Source: Spirogloea muscicola (taxonomy: Eukaryota > Streptophyta > Zygnematophyceae > Spirogloeales > Spirogloeaceae). From it: DNA of 26,275 nucleotides. Where the stretch lies: assembly GCA_009602725.1 (NCBI GenBank), contig WELB01000433.1, positions 7,511-33,785 on the forward strand, in the 5' to 3' direction. Positions 1-9,698 of the stretch are shown piece by piece (the stretch's first letter is position 1; each line of letters opens with the position of its first letter). The notes below the pieces were generated by a model. That model saw only the letters and a list, made by a program, of their open reading frames with translations, was not told the origin of the DNA and did no database searches. Position numbers and translations under genes: made by a program.

Positions 1-52
1 GGCGCCGGCGCCGGCGGCGCCTCAGAGCCGCCGGCACGACGACGGCGGCGGG

Positions 53-3000
53 ATGGCAGTGGCGGAGCCGGCGTTGGAGGCGCCGGCGGCGGAGCCTGGC
101 CCGGCGTTCGGGAGCCTCGTGGACCTCTTCAGGGAGGCCGACGACGGCAGCCCCTGGGAGGGCTGGGAGGCCGGCGGCAGCGGCGGCGGCGGCGGCGGCG
201 GCACTACTGGCCCGAGGAGCGGCGCCGACAGCGGCGAGCTCGTCGGCGGCGACGACGGCGTCGTCGACGACGACGACGACGATGGCGCGACGTGGCAGCA
301 GCCGCGCGGCCGCGACGGCGCGGCGGCGGACCTGGCGGCGGGCCACGACTTCCGCGAGGAGGACTTGAACCGCCGCTTCAAGTTGCGCAACGGGAGGTAC
401 TATGGCTGCTCTCATTACACTGACCATAGGAAGAATGGAATGTGTATTGAGTGATAAGTGACCATCAAGGGCGAAAGTGGCTCACTCAAAGAGGGCGAGG
501 GCTGTGAACTGCCAGCCCAACGATAATTGACAAGGTGTCTTGAAGGAGCCGGTTAGCACTGTCCTTAAAGCTTAGGTGTAGGATAACCACTTGGTGACCT
601 CTGATAAGGGGGACCATGAGGGCAGTCGGCCATGTGTGGGTCCGGCAGGGGCGTCGCTTGCCCGCTGATGTAGACATGTGCCGCTGCTAACACTTCATAT
701 ATATATATATAATGTTAGTGAGATATTTAGTATGTGGGTGCTGTCAGGGAGGTGTTTGAGGAGCGAGCGTACCTGGTGGCCATTGAGCGCAAGTCCGGCG
801 GCGACAAGCAGGGGCTGTTCTCCGTGGAGGACTCCCTGGACGAGCTCTCGCAGCTCGCCGAGACCGCGGGCCTCCTGGTCGTCGGCTCTTCGTACCAAAA
901 GTGCGACGACGCCTTCTGGCACCCATTTCGCTGTCTTCTGAGTCCATAGCTCCATAAGCTGATGAGCAGAGTTAGACACTGAAGTGCTCGGAAACAGCTG
1001 GTATGACTAACATTGAACATTATGCCACAAAGGTGACGATGGAACCTTTGACTCTGTGTAAATTTCTATGAAAAGCTGATCCTCTGCATGCTGCAAGCAG
1101 ACTTGAGCATCCCAGCCCCAGAACATATGTTGGGGCGGGAAAGGTGTCGGACATACGAGCGGCCGTGACGTCGTTCGGAGTGGAGACCCTTGTCTTTGAC
1201 GACGAGCTGACAGCCGGGTACTACATGACTAACTCTGATTATCTCACATGAAGATGAGCAGGCCAGTTCATACTGGACATGCTTGTATCGCGAGAAGGAT
1301 CGCCCTCTAAAATTCAGAAAGGTTTCCAGCAAGTGGTACTTTATGTAAGGAGCTTGAGATGCGCTTGATGTGTTCACTCACTACCCGTTGTGTTTGATTG
1401 GTGAGAATTAGTGAGAGTTAGTGAGTATCAGCTTACTTGGACCTCATCGACCCTTGGTAGTCAGGCAGTTGAGGAACCTGGAGGAGGCTTTTGGAGCTGA
1501 CGTCAGGGTCTGCGATAGGACCGCCCTGATACTTGACATTTTCAGCCAGCGAGCCGCCACCAAGGAGGCCACATTGCAGGTTCGTACTGCGCCTATGGCT
1601 GTGCTTGTTGCTGGCAATTTGTCAACGAATATTAAGTACATTGTTCTACGGCACGGCTGTTACATTGATGCTAGGTTGGATTGAGCACAAGAAAATGCAA
1701 AGTCTTACACCTCATGCTCTAGTCTGCACGGCAAGCACTGCAGTTCAACTCAGATATGTTAGACGTGGTGGTTTTCTTACTTGGCAGGTTGAGTTAGCAC
1801 AGACAGAGTACCAGCTCCCGCGGCTGACCCGCATGTGGACGCACCTGGAGAGGCAAGCCGGAGGCCTGAGCAAGGGCATGGGAGAAAAGCAGATCGAAGT
1901 GGACAAGCGATTGCTGCGCAACAGGGTAATGTCACCACTTAAGAAATTGCATCACCCATCAGCAACACTTCAGCAATTGCAGAAAGCTTGTGACATTGGT
2001 CTTGTGAAGTTAGCGATCCATGGGCTGCGGCAGCATCATGATTATGCAGCCTTTCTTCTTGATGAAACTTATCAGAAAAGCTGGATCTACAACTGCATTC
2101 ATGCAGATCTCTGCCTTGAAGAGAGAGCTGGAGGCTGTGAGGGAGCACAGGCAGCAGTACAGGGACCGGAGGGCAGAGGTCCCCATTCCCGTCATCTCGC
2201 TGGTTGACACCTCCTGTCCCACTGGCTGTATAACTCTGTGATGATGGCACCTGCATAACCCGTTATGCAAGCTTAAGTAAGATCGTAGTAAGTTATTGAA
2301 CCTGAAGTTTGTGAATGCGACAGACCAATTAGAAGGCCAGCAGGTATCCTGCTCATTGCACAAAATTATACAACAGATGTGGGGCTTAGGGGTAATGCCC
2401 ATCCTGTAGGATGTAAACAAGCTGTACCTGCCAAACTCCTAGCTTGAGAGAGGGAAAAGCTCCGTCGTTTATGTGCTCTGACCAATTCGGTGCTTGCCCA
2501 TTGCTTCAGGTTGGCTACACCAATGCTGGAAAGAGCACGCTTCTGAACCGGATCACCAATGCCGGAGTCCTTGCTGAAGACAAGCTCTTTGCCACTCTGG
2601 ATCCCACGACCCGGCGAGTGGAGTTGCCGAACGGGAAGGAGTGTCTCTTCACAGACACTGTGGGGTTCATCCAGAAGCTACCCACAAAGTTGGTAAGCCT
2701 CTAATGAAAGAACTGAGTGGATATCTCTAGTCGGAAGTTTGGTGAGGAGCAGTACTCCGGTCTCTCCTGCGCATGCACAATTTAACGATAGATCCAGCTG
2801 AGATTGTTTCCAACTTCTGTAAAGGATAGCTTGATTGTTTGTATCAAAAGCTTGCCTGTTCTGCTAAGTGTGAGAGTGACTGATAATCACTGAGATGGGT
2901 GGCAGGTGGCGGCGTTTCGGGCAACGCTGGAGGAAATTAGCGAGGCGTCTCTCCTTATCCATGTTGTGGATGTCAGGTAGGAAGTGCAAGCAGGCTCTCT

Positions 3001-4271
3001 GTGCTCCACTAATTATCTTAGCTGTGCAATCTCCTAGGAATGCTCATCCAGTTTTCAGGAAGATTTGGTACCTTAATCTACACACCAAACTGGCAGAAAG
3101 CACTTAGTTTCCGATTATTATAAGCTGTGGCGTATTGCCCTTGTCATTGGCTTCAGTGATTTTCTTGATCGTGCATGCTGCTCCTTGTGTGCAGTCACCC
3201 CATGGTGGAGCAGCAGATTGCAGCAGTGGACAACGTGCTCGAGGAGCTAGAAGTCATCGACATTCCCATTCTGCATGTCTGGAACAAGGTCAGCAATGAG
3301 AACCCCAAAGCATCAAATTCATGAATCTTATAAACCCTTGGTTGCTGCCTGCGTGTGTTCATCGACCTGACTTTCCTACTGACTGCTATTTGTGATGTGA
3401 AACTCGTCTTGAAATGCATTCATGTCGCAAGATGTTCTTTACACATATAAGACTGGGGATGATAAAGGCAGAACTTGTCCTCCTCTGCAGATTGATAAGG
3501 CAGAGAACAGCAGAGCCTTGAAGCGAGCGGCACTCAGAAGAGGAAGCACGGTTTGTATCTCCGCACTGACTGGGGAGGGCATGGATACCTTCTACAATGA
3601 GGTTCAAGAGATGATTAAGGTGTGCCGGTTGCTGCAACCTGTTGGCATCTCAGTGACTACCTGTCATGTTGAGATTAATTTAGATCAGCTGTGTTGAGGC
3701 AAAGTAATGCTCTTCCTCAAGTGACTCTGCATTCCCATTGCATTGCCACTTTGACGTTTATTCAATCTCTACGCCTTGTGCTTTGCAGGATCTGCTTGTA
3801 TCAATAGAAGCAGTGGTGCCATACAGTCAAGGCGACATGCTCAATGTCATCCACCGCTTAGGCACTGTAGAAATAGAGGTATTGGCTTGGCCCGTCAAGA
3901 ACCCTCGTATCTAAGAGAATTAAGAGCATTGAGTAGCTGCTCCATTGCCTCTAAGTACTTATATATATTGAAGATTTATACTTCAATTCTCCAACTTTAT
4001 GCAGGCTTGTTGTGCTCTGTACTGCCCTTGCATCTCCTATGGGCTGGACCGATTTTACTGATCGTTTGTGTAAGTCTGGGCGCCTAATTGAGCTCGTTTC
4101 TCCATCCTGTGCCAGGAGTATCTGCCGGAGGGGACGCTGGTGCAGGCCCATGTGCCCCTGTCCCTGGCACGGCAGCTGCTCCCGCTTAGGACCTCAGCTC
4201 TAGCAGACCTTGTGGTGCCCACACAGACTGTGTACGATGCCAGTGAGGCGGCTTACCTGCAGAAGCTGTGA
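53..4271 (+). CDS. HFLX: HflX-family GTPase, 12 exons
   Basis: HflX proteins are GTPases that bind the large ribosomal subunit and split or rescue stalled ribosomes; eukaryotic copies usually act in chloroplasts or mitochondria. Exons joining in frame with GT-AG borders: 53-396, 748-900, 1101-1217, 1465-1579, 1788-1925, 2107-2202, 2510-2692, 2906-2976, 3195-3288, 3491-3619, 3789-3878, 4116-4271 (1686 nt, 561 residues plus stop). The HflX N-terminal domain spans exons 2-6 ([10 protein letters not shown]; the linker [17 protein letters not shown]). The G domain shows G1 GYTNAGKST (about residues 323-331), G3 DTVGF (370-374), G4 NKID (436-439, split by an intron) and G5 SALTG (461-465). The first ~110 residues are Ala/Gly/Asp-rich with poly-Gly and poly-Asp runs, not a clear transit peptide. 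The frame is open upstream to base 2, so the true start or a targeting exon may lie outside the window. All key GTPase residues are present. Confidence 0.93.
177..282 (+). repeat. In-frame GGC and GAC trinucleotide runs
   Basis: Within HflX exon 1, a GGC-type run at about 177-204 encodes poly-Gly and a GAC run at about 262-282 encodes poly-Asp. Both are outside the conserved HflX domains and probably arose by replication slippage. Confidence 0.8.
475..540 (-). repeat. Hairpin repeat (type A) in HflX intron 1
   Basis: On the minus strand this reads CTTGTCAATT, a T-rich stretch, GGGCTGGC, a short loop, CACAGCCC and then GAGTGAGCCACTTTC. That is the order seen in the many type A copies elsewhere in the window (for example 13713-13775 minus, 14302-14359 plus). 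It is diverged and sits between the splice sites of intron 1, so it should be removed with the intron. Confidence 0.7.
696..711. repeat. (TA)n microsatellite in HflX intron 1
   Basis: A pure TA dinucleotide run lies about 35 bases before the intron 1 acceptor (CTGTCAG, 741-747). Confidence 0.85.
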
Positions 4272-5618
4272 TGGAGGACGACCTGATTATTGTGGTGTTT
4301 AATGAAGCCTTGTACACTGTACAGGAAGCAGACTCTGAGTGAAAGCCACACATGTGCACAACGTGAGGACTTGGAACCATTTCAACATCAATAATGCGCA
4401 GTTTTTTGGTGCAAATAGGCGACGAAGAAAGATGAAATTGACAATTAGATTTTACTGTCAGTACATATTTCATGAAGTAAGAGTATACATACAGTTCTAC
4501 TACGATCCATAAAGTGCCCTGGCAGCATAATCCCTGGCAATTGGAGGTAATCATGGTGATATTTCTTTGTTTCATTCGTGTATCTACCCACACAGAAGAC
4601 AGAATCAGTTCAAAAGGAGCTTGCGACAGTCCCAGCTCTGATGCTCTCCTCTGTCCTTGACCCCACGTATGGTTGCTTGTGTACTCATTCCTGAAACCTC
4701 AGGACTACAATATGATGCGCTTGTTCTGCCTTCTCAAGGCTTAGGTTTGAAGTGATCCGACAGTTGCTTGGTCCACCATGATGCGTTCTCAGCCCTGCCC
4801 AAAACTTTGAGAGGAACCTTGTCAGAAACTGCCGCCAGCTTGCCATCAGGATTGGCTGTCTTGAGCAGGAGCATTGGTGCTCATGAGCTGCACATATCAA
4901 GAACGACTTGGCAGACATTCTTGTCATTTTGAAATTGAAAGTGCCTACATAATACAACACAATGTTACCAGATTCATCCAACTTCACCTCCTGCCCGAAG
5001 CTTAATAATACACCTTCTGCAGACACAGGGAAGACCTACTCTGCATAGGGCTGCATTCCATGTAGCCTTCTTTTTGCACTAGCTTTTGCCTTGACAATGT
5101 AATGGCTTACTTGGCCAACCCTTTGCTCCATGCCACCCGGCCAACCCTTTGCTCCATGCCACCCACGCGCCTTCCCTCCCTCCTGGGGGAATGCGCATAC
5201 ACTACGTTTGGTTGGTAAATGTCATTGTCTGATACTGCCTGGAGCGTGCGACACAGGTGTCGAGCAATTTGTGCTGCAAATCTCAAACTCTCTTGAGTAT
5301 ACCCCTTTCCTACCACATCCCGTTGCCTGTCCATGTCTGAAAATTTTGTCTGAAGAATTAGCCTGAGGCACTGCAACCAAATTGCGGCTATTGCAGAAGA
5401 GCCCCAGAAGAGCAAATATTGCTTACAAAGCCCAAAGACAAGGCCACTTTATTGTGCTCAGGAATACTGCTGATCTGATAAAGAATGAAAATTTTCAACA
5501 GCTCGTTAATGAGCTGTTGAAGTTGCCTGCGACGAGGCCATGCATGATTCTCTGCTGACATTCAGGTCTTGGGTCGATGTTCAGTAGAGTTTGGTAGAGT
5601 ACAATCGGCAACTAATAG
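4272..5618. other. Convergent intergenic region with a 26-bp tandem duplication
   Basis: This lies between the stop codons of two convergent genes and should contain both 3' UTRs. No reading frame here resembles a known protein. The clearest structure is a 26-bp unit present twice in tandem without change (5113-5138 and 5139-5164, beginning GGCCAACCC). I could not assign a polyadenylation signal on either side. Confidence 0.6.
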
Positions 5619-7973
5619 TCAGTCAAGGCCATTCTTTGAGTCATTAGTGAGGTGCCCAAAGGTTTCGACCTTGCGGTCTGCACGCTCGTACATCTTGTAG
5701 TCGATCGCAGCGCGCATGTATTGGTCAAACTCCAGCCGGCCGCCCGTTTCGTTGTACCACTTGCTTCCAGGAGCCCACAGGAAGGCGAAGTCATCCAGCA
5801 TGTACACTTGATACAGCTCCTTGAGGGGGTCAAAATAGTGGGGCGTCATCTCGTCCGTGCTTATGTACAGCACCCGGCCTTTGGGAATGTACATTGGCAG
5901 TGTCTGCATCAGCCTGCGCTGGAAGCACAAGGCGCCAAGCCATCAACACCAATAGACATGACCGTCAATTATGCCTGCGATTGTCTCAAGCCTTCAACTT
6001 TGAGCATGCTGCAAGAACCGCCACAACCCAGTGCCCTGTAGTAGGTGCAGAGGAGTGTGACAGCATAAGCAGACCAACTCAGCATGTGGGTTTGATAACG
6101 AATTAACGAAAGCTCTTAGAGCAACAAAGGTTTGTATATGTACTGGGGACCCAGAAGGTAATGGTGCCGTCACCTCTCTGGCTGTGTGTCAGCATCGAGG
6201 TGCGGCCAGCGCTTATGGTCCAGCACCTTGTCGCCGCGCCGGACGTGCACAACGTCCCACTCCCAGCGCAGCTTGTGGCAGATGCCCCAGAACACGCTCA
6301 TCAAAGGCGGGGAGAGGTTCCAGAGCGGCCGGGACTGCTTCTTGATGTCCTTCTGCTCACGCGAAGATAGCAACAATGCATGTCAGGAAAGGGCAATGAG
6401 AGCCTCCATTGTAATAACTTGAAGTTCATACTGAAGGAGGTCAAGAAGTTCTGTAGAATAGCAACCTATGCAATTTAGCTTCTGTAGGTGGTGGCTTGAA
6501 GTAGGTGATAGCAGGCCTAAGGAACTGACAGAATTCAGGACAAGCCTGAGGCCAGGCCTTCATGGCCAGCAGTGAATACAAGCATGTATTTGTACAGTCC
6601 ACATTTTCAAACCTTCGGTTGGAGTTTGTCCAGGCTACCAAACGAGATCTAGAAAACAGGATGACGTTCGAAATCGCATGCATCTGTTACTATATGGGTG
6701 AAATTCTGTTCGGTGTAAGCAGACCTAAATTACAGATCGAGGAGGGCTCACTCCATGGGTGCTGCTTATTGTCCCATATAACCCCCTGAAAGTCTGACTA
6801 TCTTTGTGTGGATCTTACATAGCGCTTTTGATACATTCCAATTCTTTGATTGAAAAGGTTCTCTGAACAATACTCTCTCCAAGCAAAGCACCCATTGCGC
6901 TTGTGTAGAACTGACATCATCTTAAGGACCTGACCGAGTGTTAAGGACAGGCTTTGAAGAGGTGGAAAGGTAGCTTACCCTGTTTTGCGGCACGGTGCAG
7001 ACAGAGTAATAGTATTCATTGCCGAGCGCATCCCCCGCAAAGAACCGCTGGATGATGGGGGCCTTATCATGGAGTACCCGCCTCGACGGCGTTCTGCTGT
7101 TGATGGTGGTGATGGCGAGGGGCTCGCGTGGGTGCCGCTCGTTATACCTTGCAATGTCGCCCAGGAAGCGGCCCCGTTCCACCACCGGCACATAGCTGCC
7201 CAATCAATCAAAATCACTTATGATGTTGGCTTCTAGTATTTGCAAGGAGTAGTCAGCGCTAACAGTCTAGCAGCAACAATCAGGTGCGATGCTGCTGGCC
7301 CAGGGTTGGAGCTTGCCATCTTCAGAACCCCTTCCCTCCAACAAAGTTACTACTTACTGAATGCCAGAATGCTTGAGCTTTGATCTTTATCGTATTTGCA
7401 ATTATGGGTTAGCTAATGACTGCAGAGCTGCACAAACTGACCCTACACTGTCCTGGCTCCAATCTAGGAGCTACTTTGGGGTCCAGTGAAAGAACAGGTA
7501 AGACAACCCAAGCCTCCCCTTTAATACAAAGACTCTATGAGACAGGCTTTGACAGGCCAATAAATTACAACTCCCACATCTACAATACAAGCTGATGCCT
7601 AAGGTGCCCCAAAGCTGAAGTCTACATGTGGTCATTGGAACAAGGTGAATAATTGCTGACTGGAAGGCAGAGTTACAACAGATCAGTCAATCAACTGCTA
7701 ACAATGCCATTACCCATAATAGATTATGGGGCTATAAGCGCAGGAGCTAGCACGAGGAGGCCGCACCAGTTGATGCCCTGAACGTCGTAGTAATTGTGGA
7801 CTTTGCGGACGACGTTGTCGCTGCGGCCGCTGTGGGCGCCGTGGATGCAGATCTCGTCGTCCCACACGAAGGTGCGGTTGAGGAACACCGCCTCGCCCAG
7901 CGCGCACTGCATCGACCACTCAAAGTGCTTGAGGCCCTTGCACCAGTCGCCCGACCGCGTGTAGTACAGGTAC
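5619..7973 (-). CDS. O-fucosyltransferase-like glycosyltransferase, 5' partial
   Basis: GDP-fucose O-fucosyltransferase-like proteins are Golgi type II membrane enzymes, usually acting on cell-wall glycans or glycoproteins. Minus-strand exons: about 7767-7973 (RYLYYTRSGDWCKGL, ALGEAVFLNRTFV), 6979-7195 (YVPVVERGRFLGDI; donor GTAAGC), 6174-6352 (VVHVRRGDKV) and 5913-5619 (VLYISTDEMTPHYFDPLK), ending in TGA at 5619-5621. The last two junctions keep the frame cleanly. The donor of the most upstream exon is weak (GTGCGG) and its border is approximate. HxRRGDK is the characteristic GDP-fucose-binding arginine motif, and the YLYYTR...LGEAxxLNRTFV start matches the beginning of the catalytic domain in plant members. 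The membrane anchor and start codon were not found. Retroelement fragments begin about 150 bases upstream, so the gene may be broken or have distant 5' exons. The acceptor substrate cannot be inferred. Confidence 0.85.
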
Positions 7974-8127
7974 CTGCGCAGCAGGCCACCAACCTCAATC
8001 AGCTCATAGCATAACCGAAGGATAACGCTTTCCTTACTTACTGACCTATAACTGTCTCTTACTTACTTCTACTAAAGGATAGGCAGGGCTTGTGCTGAAT
8101 TGATCTGTCTACTGNTCTGGTGTCCTG

Positions 8128-8287
8128 CTACCGTATGCGACTGTCTATGTCCCTGCAGCGCTCCCAAGCGCTTGCTTTGCACCGCCGCGCTGGTCGCGCC
8201 CTTGCAGCAGCCTCTGGCTTGCGCAGCGGGGTTGCTCTTCCTCCCCTCAGCTCATCTGACTTCCTACTGCTGACACGGGGGTATTGA
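8128..8287 (+). mobile_element. Retroelement C-terminal fragment
   Basis: This encodes the last ~50 residues of the RLE retroelement protein (YRMRLSMSLQRSQALALH, AGRALAAASG) and ends LLLTRGY with TGA at 8285-8287. It matches the C terminus of the long copy at 14300-16369 and is missing everything upstream, the usual outcome of 5' truncation. It starts 13 bases after the N at 8115. Confidence 0.85.
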
Positions 8288-8332
8288 GGGCGCCCTGTCT
8301 GCCTAGCCTTTGGCTCCGTCAGGAACACCTGT

Positions 8333-8419
8333 ATGCATCTGGCTGGCATTTCACAGCCGATTCTTTCATATCAGCAGCCGCTTTCTTCTGCCTTGCTGTT
8401 GCTCACCCGTGGGTACTGA
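8333..8419 (+). mobile_element. Hairpin repeat joined to a retroelement stop-end fragment
   Basis: A short GGCTGGCATTTCACAGCC hairpin core is followed by codons for LLLLTRGY and a TGA at 8417-8419. Only the last ~10 codons of the retroelement frame are recognisable. Confidence 0.6.
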
Positions 8420-8603
8420 GCATCCCTCTGCATCATTCGTGTCCCATTGTGTAGTTCTTCCTCCTCGGCATATACGGCGGCTACGGACGAAGTTGGTCTT
8501 CCCTCCTCCATCGCCTGGCACTGCATGTTGATGCCCGCCGACGTAGTCTGGCGGGTAGCTTAGGGCATTCTAGCGTCCCGCAAGCCATCGTAGCATGCCA
8601 TAG

Positions 8604-8755
8604 GATGCGGCTATCATTAAGTCTGCAGCGCTCCCAGGCACTCGCGATTCACCAGCGTGCTGGTCGTGCAGGCTAGTGGCTTCCGTGGTGGTGGTTTGGC
8701 GCCTCAGTATAGCTTGTCAGATACGCATGTGCTCACTCGGGGATATCAGTGTCCC
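8604..8755 (+). mobile_element. Degenerate retroelement C-terminal fragment
   Basis: The translation starts RMRLSLSLQRSQALAIHQRAG, as in other tails, but then meets stops and frame changes before a remnant of the L-T-R-G-Y end. It is clearly decayed. Confidence 0.75.
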
Positions 8756-8914
8756 CCTTAGCCAGCTCATTACCCAGTTAACAGGACATTTGTAAGGCCC
8801 CCCTGTGCTGACATGACATCTTCATTTGTAAGGCTAGAATTGGCCTCCCTTTCTATTTCATGCGCACCGCGCGCCTTCTCTCTTCGGCACCGTTTTGTGG
8901 CCTTTGGATGTTGC

Positions 8915-8974
8915 CCATTCTTTTCTGGGCTGGCTTTGCTAGCCCCACTTTGTCTGTGGGCGAGCCATTTCTCT
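8915..8974 (+). repeat. Hairpin repeat (type B)
   Basis: The order is CCATTCTTTT, GGGCTGGC, TTTGCTAGCCCC and TGTGGGCGAGCCATTTCTCT. This is the type B layout (T-tract, GGGCTGG/CCAGCCC stem, then ATGGGCGAGC), with a changed base in the 3' arm. Confidence 0.75.
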
Positions 8975-8979
8975 GTGAG

Positions 8980-9240
8980 GATGGGGCCGGGCAGCGCGGA
9001 ACCAGGTGGCTGAACGTTAGCCCGGTCAGCAGCACGCCAAGGCCGCCGGCCACACGAGTGGCAGCTCCGAGCCCCCTGGGCCACCAACCAGGAGCTCGCC
9101 CAGCTCCTTGATGCCCGGGGCCGCCGGGCCCGTCACCGCTGCTCCAAGCGGCGGGGCGTGGCCCGCTCCCAGGCGGGCCCAGCTTGCCCTCCAACCTATC
9201 CTTCAGTGTATTCACATTCCGGTTCTCCTTTCTCCTGTCC
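8980..9240. other. GC-rich block of unknown identity
   Basis: This GC-rich stretch has base composition like host exons rather than the surrounding repeats. Minus-strand frames include a mildly hydrophobic segment (VAGGLGVLLTGLTF). It could be a missing 5' exon of the glycosyltransferase gene, because it lies on the correct side and strand, but I see no convincing splice sites or family match. Confidence 0.3.
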
Positions 9241-9249
9241 TCCACAATG

Positions 9250-9400
9250 TAGCCTGTTTGCAGCGAGCTAAGACTTGTACTCTGCACCGCAAAGCTGGGC
9301 AAGCTTGGGCGGATCGGTATAGCAGCAGGGCAGCTTGCATTGCAGATGCGCTTGCCTCTGTACTTGGCCGCTCTGGCCCCCTGTCACTCATGTAAACGCT
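9250..9400 (+). mobile_element. Degenerate retroelement tail with GTACTTGGCC 3' flank
   Basis: The frame reads LQRAKTCTLHRKAGQAWADR, recognisable against LQRSMAHALHLRAGRALA of the long copy. It is followed by GCGCTTGCCTCTGTACTTGG, the 3' flank motif also found at 13146, 16595, 19142 and 23279. Confidence 0.65.
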
Positions 9401-9698
9401 TGTCCTCCCAGCCTCGCCAGGCCTGACTTGACGCTGGTGAGCCGCCACCAGGTGAGGGAGGAGGATGCTGGCCATCTCGAGGCCGAGCCAGCGGCTCTGT
9501 GCAGAGAAGGCCTCGGTGGCCCCTGCCCATCGAACGACTCAGGAGCCCACAGGCCTGCCGTCACATTGCATGGCGTCACATTGCTCGCGTCCACCCATCA
9601 GCAGAGGACATCCTTGTGCTCGCATTGCAACCCGTTCCCCCCGCTCCATAAGCCTCGAGCAAAGATGGGCCAGGCATTCCGAATCAAGGGCCTCCCCC

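Noticed and set aside
22-390. Minus-strand frame opposite HflX exon 1
   Set aside because: A shadow of GC-rich trinucleotide repeats; its Pro/Ser-rich translation is the antisense of poly-Gly and poly-Asp codons.
3776-4087. Open frames around the last two HflX introns as separate small genes
   Set aside because: They run through the splice sites of exons 11 and 12, which join in frame to the HflX C terminus.
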